Origin: Hevea brasiliensis | Taxonomy: Eukaryota; Streptophyta; Magnoliopsida; Malpighiales; Euphorbiaceae | Direction: 5' to 3' | NCBI RefSeq assembly: GCF_030052815.1 | Contig: NC_079504.1 | Location: forward strand, 92,085,704-92,149,703 | Length of the DNA: 64,000 bases | Shown here: positions 12,452 through 23,686 of the stretch, one piece after another | Layout of the letters: each line of letters starts with the position of its first letter | Numbering within the stretch: the stretch's first letter is position 1 | Made by a program: the position numbers and the translations under genes | The notes under the pieces: generated by a model | What the model was told of the DNA's origin: nothing | Database searches by the model: none | Seen by the model: only the letters and a program-made list of their open reading frames with translations

Positions 12452-12498
12452 TGCCAGGTAAAATTTCGAGACGAAATTTATTTTAAGGGGGGGAGAAT
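12452..12498 (+). other. Family B 3' untranslated tail with polypurine tract
   Basis: After the pol stop comes an inverted repeat, AATTTCG / CGAAATT, then a purine tract (about 12485-12498) ending at the LTR start. The same arrangement precedes the A and C 3' LTRs. Confidence 0.8.
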
Positions 12499-15400
12499 TG
12501 TAACACCCCTATGTTCGGTAGTGCGTTCTATGTTTTGGTGACCAGTGTCTGTTCGGACAGCTAGAATGCCTAGAACTACACTTAAATATTAGTGAGGAGA
12601 CATAAAATAATAAAATACAAGAAAAGAAAATACAAGAAAAATAAAGGAAAAATAATAGCAATGAAATGTAACCAAGTTAAACGAGCTGAAAACCCAAGCG
12701 ATGGGTGATCGTACCAGGAAGTTGCGGCGTGGACCGTTGACTAGCCTTAGACCTTGGGGAACCCTGAAAAATATTTTTAAGACTTAAATGGACATCTACT
12801 GAAGTATAAATGTCATTTGAAATATCAAAGAAAAATTAATTAGTTAGTATAAAGAAAGACGAAAAATCAAGAAAACGACAAAACTCGGTGTTACCGAAAA
12901 ATCAGGAATGCAACCCGAATAGTGGCATTGTGGTCATTTGACATCTCGAGTTGTCTTTTAACCTAAATGTCCATCAAAATTAAATGATATTACACTTTGT
13001 AAATGTCATAAAGAATTAAAATGGTGGCACATAATCTAAATAGTAAAAGATATGAGGAAAATGCGGGAAATTGGAAATTTTAGAATAAACAATCATTAAC
13101 CTACATTAGTGCTCCGCTAACTTATCACATTTGACACATAACCAAGCTTGAGATAGCCACCTCCACTAACAGCCTTCTTCCTCATCTTTTCTTCTTCATT
13201 GCCGAACTAATTCTCTGAAGCTCCCATCCATGGTCGTCCACCATGCAAGGGCAAAACCACCATCATCAAGCCATCAATCCTTCTAGGTTTCTTCACTAAA
13301 GTTGTTCTATACAACTTGGGCAGCAATTAGGGAGCAAGAAAGTTAAGTATTGGTGAGGTTTTGAGGAACTTCAAAAGTGGTAAGTGAGTGTTTTCAATTC
13401 TTGTTTCACTAAAAGTGTAACCAAGGTTGTGGGTAGTTGATTTATGGAAGAATTTTTGAGGTTTGATGTTTTAATGGAGATGTACATTTTGGTAGCCATG
13501 GAAATTTAGTATATGTAGCTTGTTTTTACTTGTTTATGGTTGTTTAAGATGTTATTGATGGCAGCATGGATATGTGTATAATGGTTTGGAATTGGGTATG
13601 TAAATGGTGTATGTACATGTGGTTAAATGGTGTAAATGGACTTTGGAAAATTCTGTGTTATAGTGTGCATATTGAGAATGGTTACAAGCTGTCCAAAATG
13701 ACCAAAATGTGTTGTTAAATGTGTTAATGGTAAGGTATAAACCAGAATTGGCATGAAGGAAGTAGTTTGGTAAGTGTTGAATATGTACTTGGTAAGTGAT
13801 GAGAAGTGTGTAGTAGGGCAGTGTATGTTTTGGCTTAGAACCTTAAGTGTGTGACTCCAATTGGTATGAGACCAATTGAAGGTGAAACTAGGCACAAAAT
13901 GTGCCAACTTTCATGAAGGAAACTTACCAAAATTCTGCCTAGAAGGTGACTTGAAAAATGACCAAATCCAGATTAGTGACTTGAAAGCCTGAAAACTGAC
14001 TATTTGGGCAGTGGTTACTGTTTTGATCATAACTCACTCAACACAGGTCCAAATGACCTGAAATTTTTACCATGGATAGATAAGACATATATCTATAATT
14101 TTTATGCAGACACAAAAGCACATAAATGGCCAGAACCAAGTCAAATAGCTTGCACAAGTTCAGGTACCAAAACTGGCTGAACCAAAAGTTACCTAAAAAT
14201 GACCTAAGCCTACCATTTTGATGCATTTTGTCCAGCATTGGAAAATTGACCATAACTTGGTCTACACAACTCAGAATGACCTGAAATATTGCCCCGCATG
14301 CAATAAGACATAGACCTACAAGTTTTTAGTTTGAACTGAAAATCGAAAACCGAGGGAACTAGATCATCCGGCTAGGTCAAATTAGTATACCGAAATCCAG
14401 CAAATTGCATTAAAATACAATATACTTGAAAGTGAATTTGGTAACATGTAGCAATACTAAAAGGCTATAAAATGTGACATATTAGTAACATTAAACCTAA
14501 TTCACCTAGAGTGCGTCGAGGGTCAACATTTTAGGATGACTAAGGAAAATAATAGAATTCATTAAATTAATTATTGAACTTTATTATTAGAGATAGCTTA
14601 AATGAGTACTGAACACTTCAAATTGTGTGTTTCAGTTACCAAAGACTCAGGAAAAGGGAAGCAAACACTGAGTCAGGGCCAAGAGGCTACACTTCAGAGT
14701 TTGTGCACAACAGTTATTTCTTTTGAATTTTTCAATTGAAATAAATTATGACTATTTATATGTTATTGTTTTAAATTGTGGAAATTCATTTGAATGGATA
14801 TTTGATGGATACTTATTACTTGAAAAACATTGTAAATGGTTTGAAACCACAACTATCATGTATATTGATTGAATTCCTCGCTAGCTTGTCTACTGGGACA
14901 AATTGACTTTGAATTCCCTCTCTAGCTGAAGTGTTGAGATGTGTGCCTGTTGAGGACGAATAGAATGAGTACTTATATTATTGCTAGCTAGCTATGTTAT
15001 TCCTCATTAGCCATCAGCTTTTGGGACAAATTGGACTTTGGAACATGATTATGCTGTGTGTATGATTTATTGATATTTATTGTGATATTGTGAAATGGAG
15101 TTTAAATTCTTATTGACATTCACTATCATTTGAATTTAACTATGGTTTTAAGTATCCACTATTTATATGACTTATGATTTGTGATTTAAAGTTGCATTTT
15201 GTTAATGTTATGTACCACTGAGACATTGGCTCAGCGATAGCTTTTCATTGCTGTCGCAAGTAGACAGACTGATAGGGCAACAGACTAGGCTGCTAGTGCT
15301 ACATTGAGAGTTAATCGGGTATATTGAGTATACCATAGTTTGCATTTTGTATTATAATGTATGTTTACTGTATGTATATATTGTTCTTGGTTTTGAGTAG

Positions 15401-15892
15401 TTGTAAATTAAAATTGTACATTAAAATTATACACTAAAGTTGTAAACTAATTTGTAAATTATTTTAGCTTGTAAATATTGCGATATATTTCTTTTATCTC
15501 AGCTTTTGAAAACACTGGAAAATTACTGTGGATTTGAGTTGGCAAATGTTGAGAAACTTATTGTGTTGATTGGATATTGGAGTTTGGGGATTGAACAAAA
15601 TATTGGAAGTGCTTTTTACAGGTTTTTGAAGAACTGTTTTATTTAAAATACAGATAGCACTCTGCCAAAATTTTTACAGAAATTATTAATACTTCAAATG
15701 TGTTATCTGGTTTCACTTCATTTAAAAAAATTTTTAACACCTGTAAATAGTGCTCACCACTGTAAAAAAGAAGTAAGAAAAGGTTTAAAATCCCTTGTAG
15801 TGTATTTAATGGGTTATCAGTAGATGAAGTTGGTAATTCATTAGGTATACTATGAGATCATGTTATGCCTTATGGAGGGGTAGGGTGTGACA
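12499..15892 (+). mobile_element. Family B Ty3/gypsy 3' LTR (about 3.39 kb)
   Basis: It starts TGTAACACCCCTATGTTCGG straight after a polypurine tract and ends GGGTAGGGTGTGACA. It is the 3' LTR of the pol at 9482-12451. It holds the block common to all three families about 180 nt from its start (GCGATGGGTGA near 12700), three degenerate copies of a roughly 200-nt module (starting near 13831, 14025 and 14248) and the double hairpin at 15218-15257. The bases after it, 15893-15897 (TACAC), would be the target duplication. Confidence 0.9.
15218..15257 (+). other. Conserved LTR double hairpin, family B
   Basis: Hairpin I is CTGAG (15218-15222) with CTCAG (15230-15234); its inner pairs are partly decayed compared with the copy at 3885-3901. 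Hairpin II is GCGATAGC (15234-15241), loop TTTTCATT, GCTGTCGC (15250-15257), fully paired if one G-U is allowed. Confidence 0.6.
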
Positions 15893-16095
15893 TACACGGG
15901 CCTCCTTGTAGTTGACAAGGGCTGTGTAACATATCCAATAAAGCAACTCGGGAGACAGAAAGTTACACGGGTCCCAGAGCTCATTTACACAGGCCGTGTA
16001 CTACGACAGAATTTGAAATTTTCAAGCAAAAATTTACATGGTCCTACATGTCAGGACCCGTGTAGTGATACATGACCCGTGTATCATGTTGCAGA
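15893..16095. other. Host or older-element remnant with repeated ACACGGG/CCCGTGT motifs
   Basis: This 203-bp stretch lies between the end of a B LTR and the start of a C LTR fragment and matches neither family. It holds at least four copies of ACACGGG or its complement, for example near 15894, 15965, 16053 and 16074, plus variants such as ACACAGGCCGTGT. A 62-codon ORF crosses it but has no recognisable domain. It is probably part of the site into which the B element inserted. Confidence 0.5.
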
Positions 16096-16621
16096 TGTAA
16101 CACCCCTATTTGCATAGCCTGGTATATTTTACTGTTTCGATGACCGGTGTCGGTCCGGACAATTAAGAGGATTAGAAACACATCTAAGACACCTATATAA
16201 GCCCTAAATGCAAATAATTAGTAATTATCAAATAGTTAAGTATAAATAAGAAAAACAGAACACAAAAAGTTAAATGAGCTGAGAGTCACAGCGATGGGTG
16301 ACCTTTTCGGAAATGACTGTGAGGTCAGTCTTAACTCAAATTTCGAATCGAGAAATGTGACACTGCGGTCCTTAGGACCATTGTGAACACAGTGGAAAAG
16401 ATAAAATCAGAAAAGAATTGTTAACCAGGTAAAATAATTAGGTCAGGGATCCGGAAGAAATATTGAATTACTTGTAAACCAGATCGAACCGATGAGGGGC
16501 AATTTGGTCAATTCACCCCTAGAGCTGACTCTTGACCTAACTATCCAATAAAATCGGAGAAAATAAAATTTTGGGATCAAGAATTAAATTAAAAAAATAA
16601 TGAAAAAATAAATAAAAAAGG
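16096..16621 (+). mobile_element. Family C LTR fragment, plus strand (5' portion)
   Basis: It begins TGTAACACCCCTATTTGCAT and follows the first about 525 bp of the C LTR, as seen in reverse at 23100-23629. It then stops at an inverted junction near 16621, where the 3' part of a minus-strand C LTR begins. No polypurine tract precedes it, so it is either a truncated 5' LTR or a truncated solo LTR. Confidence 0.75.
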
Positions 16622-17076
16622 AAGATTTTAAAACAAATTTATCTCTTTTTGAAGGTGGCGAGCATTTTTAACAAGTATTAAAAACGTTTAAGTGAAGTTT
16701 CAAAGTTAGGTAAAATTTTTGACCATTTTTATTTTTTCACAAATTTTATAGAAATTTCGGCAGAGTGCCGTCTATAATTGAGAAAAACCAAAAATTTAAC
16801 CTGTAGAAAAATACTTCCAATAATTCACTTCATCAAATCCAACCTCCAACACACTCAATTTAATACAATTTACTCAACTTCCACAATTACATTCAAAACT
16901 TCACAGTTCACAATTCTCAGCTCAAATATTTTCAAAAATAACATTAAATAATTTCATGCATATTGCATTAAGGAAAATTTTATTTACATTCACTGGTCTT
17001 AATTCACAAATAGAAAATCCAAACTAATATTATTACAAGTTACTATACAATTGCTTAAGACAAATTACAAAATGTA
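16622..17076 (-). mobile_element. Family C 3' LTR, minus strand, distal segment
   Basis: This is the 3' part of the C LTR, separated from its other segment (20635-23629) by the solo B LTR. ATGTA at 17072-17076 is repeated at 20635-20639. The extreme LTR terminus is missing at about 16622, where the sequence joins an inverted C fragment. Confidence 0.75.
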
Positions 17077-20000
17077 GGTCACACCCTACCCCTCTGTAAG
17101 GCATAACATGATCCCGTAGTATACCTAATGAATTACCAACTTCGTCTATTGATAACTCATTAAATACACTACAAGGGATTTTAAAACTTTTCTTATTTCT
17201 TTTTACAGTGGTGAGCACTATTTACAGGTGTTAAAAATTTTTTTTGAACTGAAGTGAAATAGCTAACACATTTGAATTATTAGTAATTTCTGTAAAAATT
17301 TTGGCGGAGTGCCATCTGTATTTTGAATAAAACAGTTCTTCAAAAACCTATAAAAAGCACTTCAAATATATTTCTCATTCTCAAACTCCAACATTTAATC
17401 AACACAATATGTTTCTTAACATTTGTCAACTCAAATCCACAATAATTTTTCAGTATTTTCAAAGGCTGAGATAAAAGAAATATATCACAATATTTACAAA
17501 CCAAAATAATTTACAAATTTAGTTTACAACTTCAATGTACAATTTTAATTTACAAATGCTCAAAACCAAGAACACTATATACATACAGTGAACATACATT
17601 ACAGTATAAAATACAGAATATGGTATACTCAATATACCCGATAAACTCTCACTGAAGCACTAGCAGCCTAGTCTGCTACCCTATCAGTCTGTCTACCTGC
17701 GATAACAATGAAAAGCTATCGCTGAGCCATTATCTCAGTGGTGCACAACATTAACCAAATACAACTTTAAATCACAAATTATAAGTCATATAAATAGTGG
17801 ATACTTAAAACCATAGTTAAATTCAAAGACAGTGAATGTCAATAAGAATTTAAACTCCATTTCACAAATCACAATAAATATCAATAAATCACACACATAG
17901 CTTAATCATGTTCCAAAGTTCAATTTGTCCCAAAAGCCGATGGCTAGTGAGGAATTCAATTCATCCCAAAAGTCGATGGCTAATAAGGAACAACATAACT
18001 AGCTAGCAATAATATTAGTACTCATTCTATTCGTCCTCAATAGGCACACACCTCAACACTTCAGCCAGAGAGGGAATTCAATTCATCCCACTAGACAAGC
18101 TAGCGAGGAATTCAATTAATATACATGATAGCTGTGGTTTCAAACCATTTACAATGCTTTTCAATCAATAAGTATCCATCAAATATCATTCAAATAATTT
18201 TTCACAATTGAAAACAATAATATACAAATAATCATAACTTATTTCAATTGAAAAATTCAAAAGAAATAACTGTTGTGCACAAACCTCTGATAATTGTCTC
18301 TTGGCTCTGACTCAGTATTTCCTTCCCCTTCCCTGAGTCTTTGCTAACTGAAACACACAATTTGAAGTGTTTCAGTACTCATTTAAACTGTCTCTAAGAA
18401 TAAAGCTTAATAATTAACTTATTAAATTCTATTATTTCCCTAGTCAACCTAAGATGCTGACCCTCGATGCACTCTAGGTGAATTAGGCTTTAATATTACC
18501 AATATGTCACATTTGCAGCCTTTTAGTATTGGTACATGCCACCAAATTCATTTCCAAGTATGTTGCATTTTATTGCAATTTGTCGGATTTTGGTATACTA
18601 ATTTGACCTAGTCGAATGACCTAGTTCCCTCGGTTTTCGGGTTTCGGTCAAAACTATAAACTTGTAGGTCTATGTCTTATTGCACGCGGGGCAAAATTTC
18701 AGGTCATTTTGAGTTGTGTAGACCAAGAAATGGTCAATTTACCAATGCTGGACAGAATGCACCAAAATGGTAGGTTTAGGTCATTTTTAGGTCACTTTTG
18801 GTTTGGCCAGAACTTGTGCAAGCTATTTGGCTTGGTTCTGGCCATTTTTGGGCTTTGGTGTCTTCAAAAGAATTATAGATATATGTCTCAACTATTCATG
18901 GTAAAAATTTCAGGTCAATTGGACCTGTTTTGAGTGAGTTATGGCTAAAACACACTGCTGCCCAAATGGTCAATTTTCAGGTTTTCAAAGCACTAATCCG
19001 GATTTGGTCATTTTTCAAGTCAACTTCCAAGCAGAATTTTGGTAAGCTTCCTTCATGAAAGTTGGCACTTTTTGTGCCTAGTTTCACCTCTAATTGGTCT
19101 CATACCAATTGGAGTCACACACTTAAGGTTCTAAGCTAAAACATACACTGCCCTATTACAATTTGTTCATCATTTACCAATTACACATCCTATGCTTACC
19201 AAGTTATTTCCTTCATGCCAATTCTAGTTTGTACCATACCATTAACACATTTTACTTCACATTGTTGGTCATTTTGGCAGCTTGTAACCACACTCAATAT
19301 ACACTCTATAACACATAATTTTTCAAGTCCAATTATAAACAATTTAACCACATGACATAGCTCATTTACATGTCCAAATTCAAACCTGTATACACATATA
19401 CATGCTGCCATAACAAGCACCATAACAACATAATTCAACAATATAGTTCCACAAAGCAAACCATGAAACAACACATTTTGATTTACACTTTAAAGTTGCC
19501 AATTTGTACATCTCCTTCAATTAGCTTTCAAGCTTCCAAAATCATACCTTACACATGGAATTCAAGTACTATACAATCAAACCTATAAATCATCATTCAA
19601 ACCACTATTTACATGCAAGTATAAACTGTTCTTATTGAAGTTCCATGGCTACCAAAAAAGTACCTCTCCCTTAACTCATCAAACTTCAAAAATCCTTCCA
19701 CAATTCAACTACCCACAACACCCATTCAAAGTTTAATGAAACAATAATAAAAAATACATACTTACCACTTTTGAAATTCTTCAAAACCTCACCAAAACTT
19801 GATTTTCTTGCTACCTATCTACTGCCCAAGTTGTGTAGAATAACTTTAGTGAAGAAATCAAGTGGAAAAATGGGCTTACTTCATGCTTGCATGGAACTTG
19901 TGAAATGCAGCCATGGAGGATTTCCTTCACCAATTTTTGGCTGGTTTTGGCAAGGTTGAAGAAGATTAAGTTATTTCAGCCATAATATGTGTAGTGGTCC

Positions 20001-20634
20001 ACTTAAGTGGAGTGAGTGGAGCACTAAGTAAAGATTTAATGTTTATTTATTCTAAGGTTTCCAAATTCCATATTTAACTCCTTTCTTTTGCTATTTAAAT
20101 TAGGTACCAACAATTTAATTTTTCATGATATTTTCTAAGTGTAATATCATTTATTTTTAATGGACATTTAGGTCAAAAGACAACTCGGGGTGTCAAATGA
20201 CCACAATGCCCCTGTTCGGGTTGCATTCTCAATTTTTCGTTAACATTGAGTTTTGTCATTTTCTCGATTTTCCGTTTCTCTTTGTACTAATTAATTAATT
20301 TTTCTTTGATATTTATAATGATATTTATACTTCAATAGACATTTATTAAGTCCTAAAAACATTTTTCAGGGTTCCCCACAGTCCAGGGCTAGTCAACGGT
20401 CCACGCCGCAACTTTCTGATGTGGTCACCCATTGCTAGGGTTCTCGGCTCGTTTAACTTGGTTACATTTCATTGCTATTATTTTTCCTTTATTTGTATTG
20501 TATTTTCTTTTCTTGTATTTCATTATTTTATGTCTCCTCACCCATATCTAAGTGTAGTTCTAGGCATCCTAGCTATCCAAACAACACTATTCACAGGAAT
20601 AGTAGAACGCACTACCGAACATAGGGGTGTTACA
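17077..20634 (-). mobile_element. Solo LTR of family B, minus strand, target duplication ATGTA
   Basis: A complete B LTR (about 3.56 kb) with no internal region on either side. It is flanked by the 5-bp duplication ATGTA at 17072-17076 and 20635-20639, and sits inside a C LTR that continues on both sides. A solo LTR with intact duplication is the usual product of recombination between the two LTRs of one inserted element. The first base on the left reads G instead of T. Short ORFs inside are not credible genes. Confidence 0.92.
17699..17738 (-). other. Conserved LTR double hairpin, family B (decayed)
   Basis: This is the same double hairpin as at 3862-3901, but the left arm of hairpin II reads GCGATAAC, two transition changes away from GCGACAGC. 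Hairpin I keeps CTGAG (17722-17726) and CTCAG (17734-17738). Confidence 0.5.
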
Positions 20635-20765
20635 ATGTATATACAGTTATATACATTAAATTAAATATGTACAAAAAGGGGTATAAATTAATACTCGACA
20701 AAAATCCAAAGCTAGTAGTGTGATCCTTAGCAGCTCACTCGGCTGCTTTACTAGTCTCTCTACCT

Positions 20766-20806
20766 ACGACAGCAATAAAAAGCCATCACTGAGTACAATT
20801 ACTCAG
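20766..20806 (-). other. Conserved LTR double hairpin, family C
   Basis: Hairpin I is a perfect CTGAGTA / TACTCAG pair around CAAT (20789-20806). Hairpin II is ACGACAGC (20766-20773), an 8-base loop, GCCATCAC (20782-20789); read as minus-strand RNA all eight pairs form, half of them G-U. The stems differ from those of A and B yet stay paired. Confidence 0.65.
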
Positions 20807-23431
20807 TGGTGCATAACATAACAAAAATACTAATTTATGCATATATTAAATCACAATTGATCCAAATGCGATACTAAAATTAATAAACAAATACAAAACA
20901 CAATTTAAAATTTTGGTCAAAGAAATTTTTCACTTCTGAAGTTACAAAACAATTTTTATAAACTCACACAGTTATATCATGCCATCAATACATTTTTCAA
21001 CTAAATAGCCAAAGGCTTATGAGGAATACCAAGCCTAGCTAGCTCAAATCTATGGGTACCCATTCAAATTTCTTCCTCCACTGGCACACACCTCAACACT
21101 TCAGCCAGAGAGGGAATACAAAACTAATTCCTCCCACTAGTCAAGCTAGTGAGGCATTTAGACATTTAGTCATGACACTGTGGTTTCAAACCATTTAAAC
21201 AGTTTTCTAAACATTCAAATCTCAATAATTCACATATAGTTTATTTTCTCAACATTTTGGGTCAATAACACATTTTTCTTTTCAATCCAATTTTTTAGTA
21301 CAAATAAACTCACAATTTAATGTTCACAATTCATTCAAAACAATTTGCAAAAGAAAATTCACAGAAAGTTTCTATGTTGTGCACAAACCTCGTACGAGTT
21401 GCCTTTTGGCCTTGACTCGATGTTTCCTTTCCTTTCTCAGTAGCCTTTTCAATGGACCACATAATTTATAGTGTTTCAATATCATAACTTATAATAAATC
21501 CAATAAATAAATGCATGTCTACTAAATTCTAGCCCTAATATGCTTCAATTAACGTTCTTTGAAATTTGCATTTTAGGGTTACTATTCATGGTACTATTCA
21601 AGTCAAAATATTCGCTTTCTCATGCTTAATAGGTATGTGAATTCCAATTACACCCACATACCACATTTTGAGTGTCTAATTTGTTGGTCTTGGTTGCCAT
21701 TTAAATTTTCTAGGTCTCCTAAGAGAAAATTCAATTTTCCAGTTTTGGTGCCCTGTTTTGCACTGTTCCATTGGTCTAGTTACTATAGGAATTTGGCAAG
21801 GTGTTATTCATAAAATTGTTCCTTATTATTTTATCTTTAATTCCCTTTTTGAATCACTTCATTTGGAGTTTTGTAGCCTAAGATATGGTCATTTTTCTAA
21901 GGCTAGCGGATCGATTTAAACCAGTGCACTCGGCACTTTCTTGGTTACAGCGGTTTGGTATCTTGACTACAACTCACTTTTTGGATGCCTTATGGTCAGA
22001 ATTTGGGTTTGTATTCTTCATCAAAGTTGTAGTGCTATGTCTCAGCTTTCCATCAGTATAAAATTCAGATCATTTGGACCTTTCTACACCAAGTTATGGC
22101 CACATTGTTCATTTGGTCATTTTGGTACAGTGGTAGTGCACACTACCTGGATTTAACCTAATTGTTCACTACCTTAATGTCATTTTCTGGGCATGGTTAC
22201 TGCATGAAAATTATGTTATTATGTGTCTATTTTCATTCCCAATTGGCTTCATACTAATTGGGTTGGTAAATTTTCAGTTTTAGTCCCTGAAAGGGACCTA
22301 GGTCAAACTACCAAATTGGGACCCTTCACAAATCCGAATTGCATTTCATTTCTATTCATTCAAACACATCACAATTGATCACAATTGACCATTTCTAACC
22401 TCGATTAAGGTCATTTGCATCAATTGACCATTTTCTCCAATTTTTCCTCCAATTTAAGAACTCAAGAACCCTAATTTAAGCAATTCATGCAACTAATGAA
22501 ATTAAAGTGCATAATCTTAATCTACATACTTAATTCAACTTCTCTACCACTTTAATTTCATCAAATTCAAGTAATTTCAATCCCCCTACAAGCTGGCTGA
22601 AATTCCCAATTACTCTCTCCAATTTGTTTTATTTTCATTTTCACTTTAATTCTAAGTTTATTTCACAAAATAAACTTAAATTTAACTACAATTTACACAT
22701 TTAAATCACTAACCTTTACTTTGGATTTCCAACTCTCAATTCCTCCACTTTTCTTCCTTCTTTTCTTGATCATGCTTCTCTTCGAGTTGCCAAAATAAGG
22801 AAATTCAAGAAATTTGAAGAATTTATGGGGAGTTTTTAGGGTTTGTGAAGCTCAAAATCAAGCTTCAATGGAGGTTTCGAAAGAGAGAAAGGAGAGAGGG
22901 GTGAGGACGGCAACGAGGGAAAGAGGATGACCACATTTTTTTTTCTTTTGTTTTTATGTGTAATTAAGTTAAATTTGATTTGATCAAAATGTTAAATAAT
23001 TTAACTTTTATTGCATCATGCATATGTAATGTGGTGATGTAAAAATTCAATTTTTCTTTTCTTTTACTATTTCCTCTATTTTTCCATTCTTCTTTAATTT
23101 AATTCTATTTTCTGAAATTTTTATTTCTCCGATTTTATTGGACGGTTAGGTCAGGAGTCACCTCTAGGGGTGAATTGATCAATTTGCCCCTCGCCGATTT
23201 GATTCGGTTTGCAAATAATCCGGTATTTCTTCCGGAGTCTTGACCTAATTATTTGACCTACTTATCAACCCTTTTCTGTGATTTTCTCTTTCCATAGGTT
23301 TGCAATAGTCCTTAGGACCGCGGTATCATAATTTCACGTTCAAAATTAGGGTTAGGACTGACCTTGTAGTCACTTTTCTGTAAGGTCACCCATCGCTGTA
23401 ATCCTCGGCTCATTTAACTTTTTATGCATTG

Positions 23432-23505
23432 TTTTTCTTATTTATACTTATCTATCTAGTAATCACCATTTTTCTTATTTATACTTATCTATCTAGTAAT
23501 CACCA
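23432..23505 (+). repeat. 37-bp tandem duplication
   Basis: Two adjacent identical 37-bp units, 23432-23468 and 23469-23505, inside the C LTR. The C LTR copies at 9298-9380 and 16200-16280 have a single unit. Confidence 0.9.
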
Positions 23506-23629
23506 TTAATTTTTCATTCAAGGCTTTTCTAGGTGTCTTAAACATGGTTCTAATCCTCTTAATTGTTCGGACTGACACCAGTCACCGGAACAGTGAAATA
23601 TACCAGGCTATGCATATAGGGGTGTTACA

Positions 23630-23686
23630 ATTCTCCTTCCCCCCCACCCCCCTAAAATAAATTTCGTCTCGAAATTTTACCTGGTA
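23630..23686 (-). other. Family C polypurine tract and 3' untranslated tail
   Basis: The minus strand reads a long G/A run (23630-23655) directly before the LTR, preceded by the AATTTCG / CGAAATT inverted repeat just after the pol stop. It sets the element's orientation as minus and its LTR as the 3' one. Confidence 0.85.

Larger units (their letters stand above)
20635..23629 (-). mobile_element. Family C 3' LTR, minus strand, proximal segment
   Basis: The minus strand starts TGTAACACCCCTATATGCAT at 23629, next to a polypurine tract (23630-23655), so this is the 3' LTR of the minus-strand element whose pol is 23687-25933. With 16622-17076 it totals about 3.45 kb and is split by the solo B LTR. 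A 37-bp tandem duplication is at 23432-23505. Confidence 0.88.

Noticed and set aside
15887..16075. 62-codon ORF over the ACACGGG stretch
   Set aside because: Starts in the LTR end, low-complexity, no domain or second copy to test conservation.
15893..16095. CRISPR-like array from spaced ACACGGG repeats
   Set aside because: Repeats are 7-9 bp, unevenly spaced, in both orientations, and the genome is a plant.
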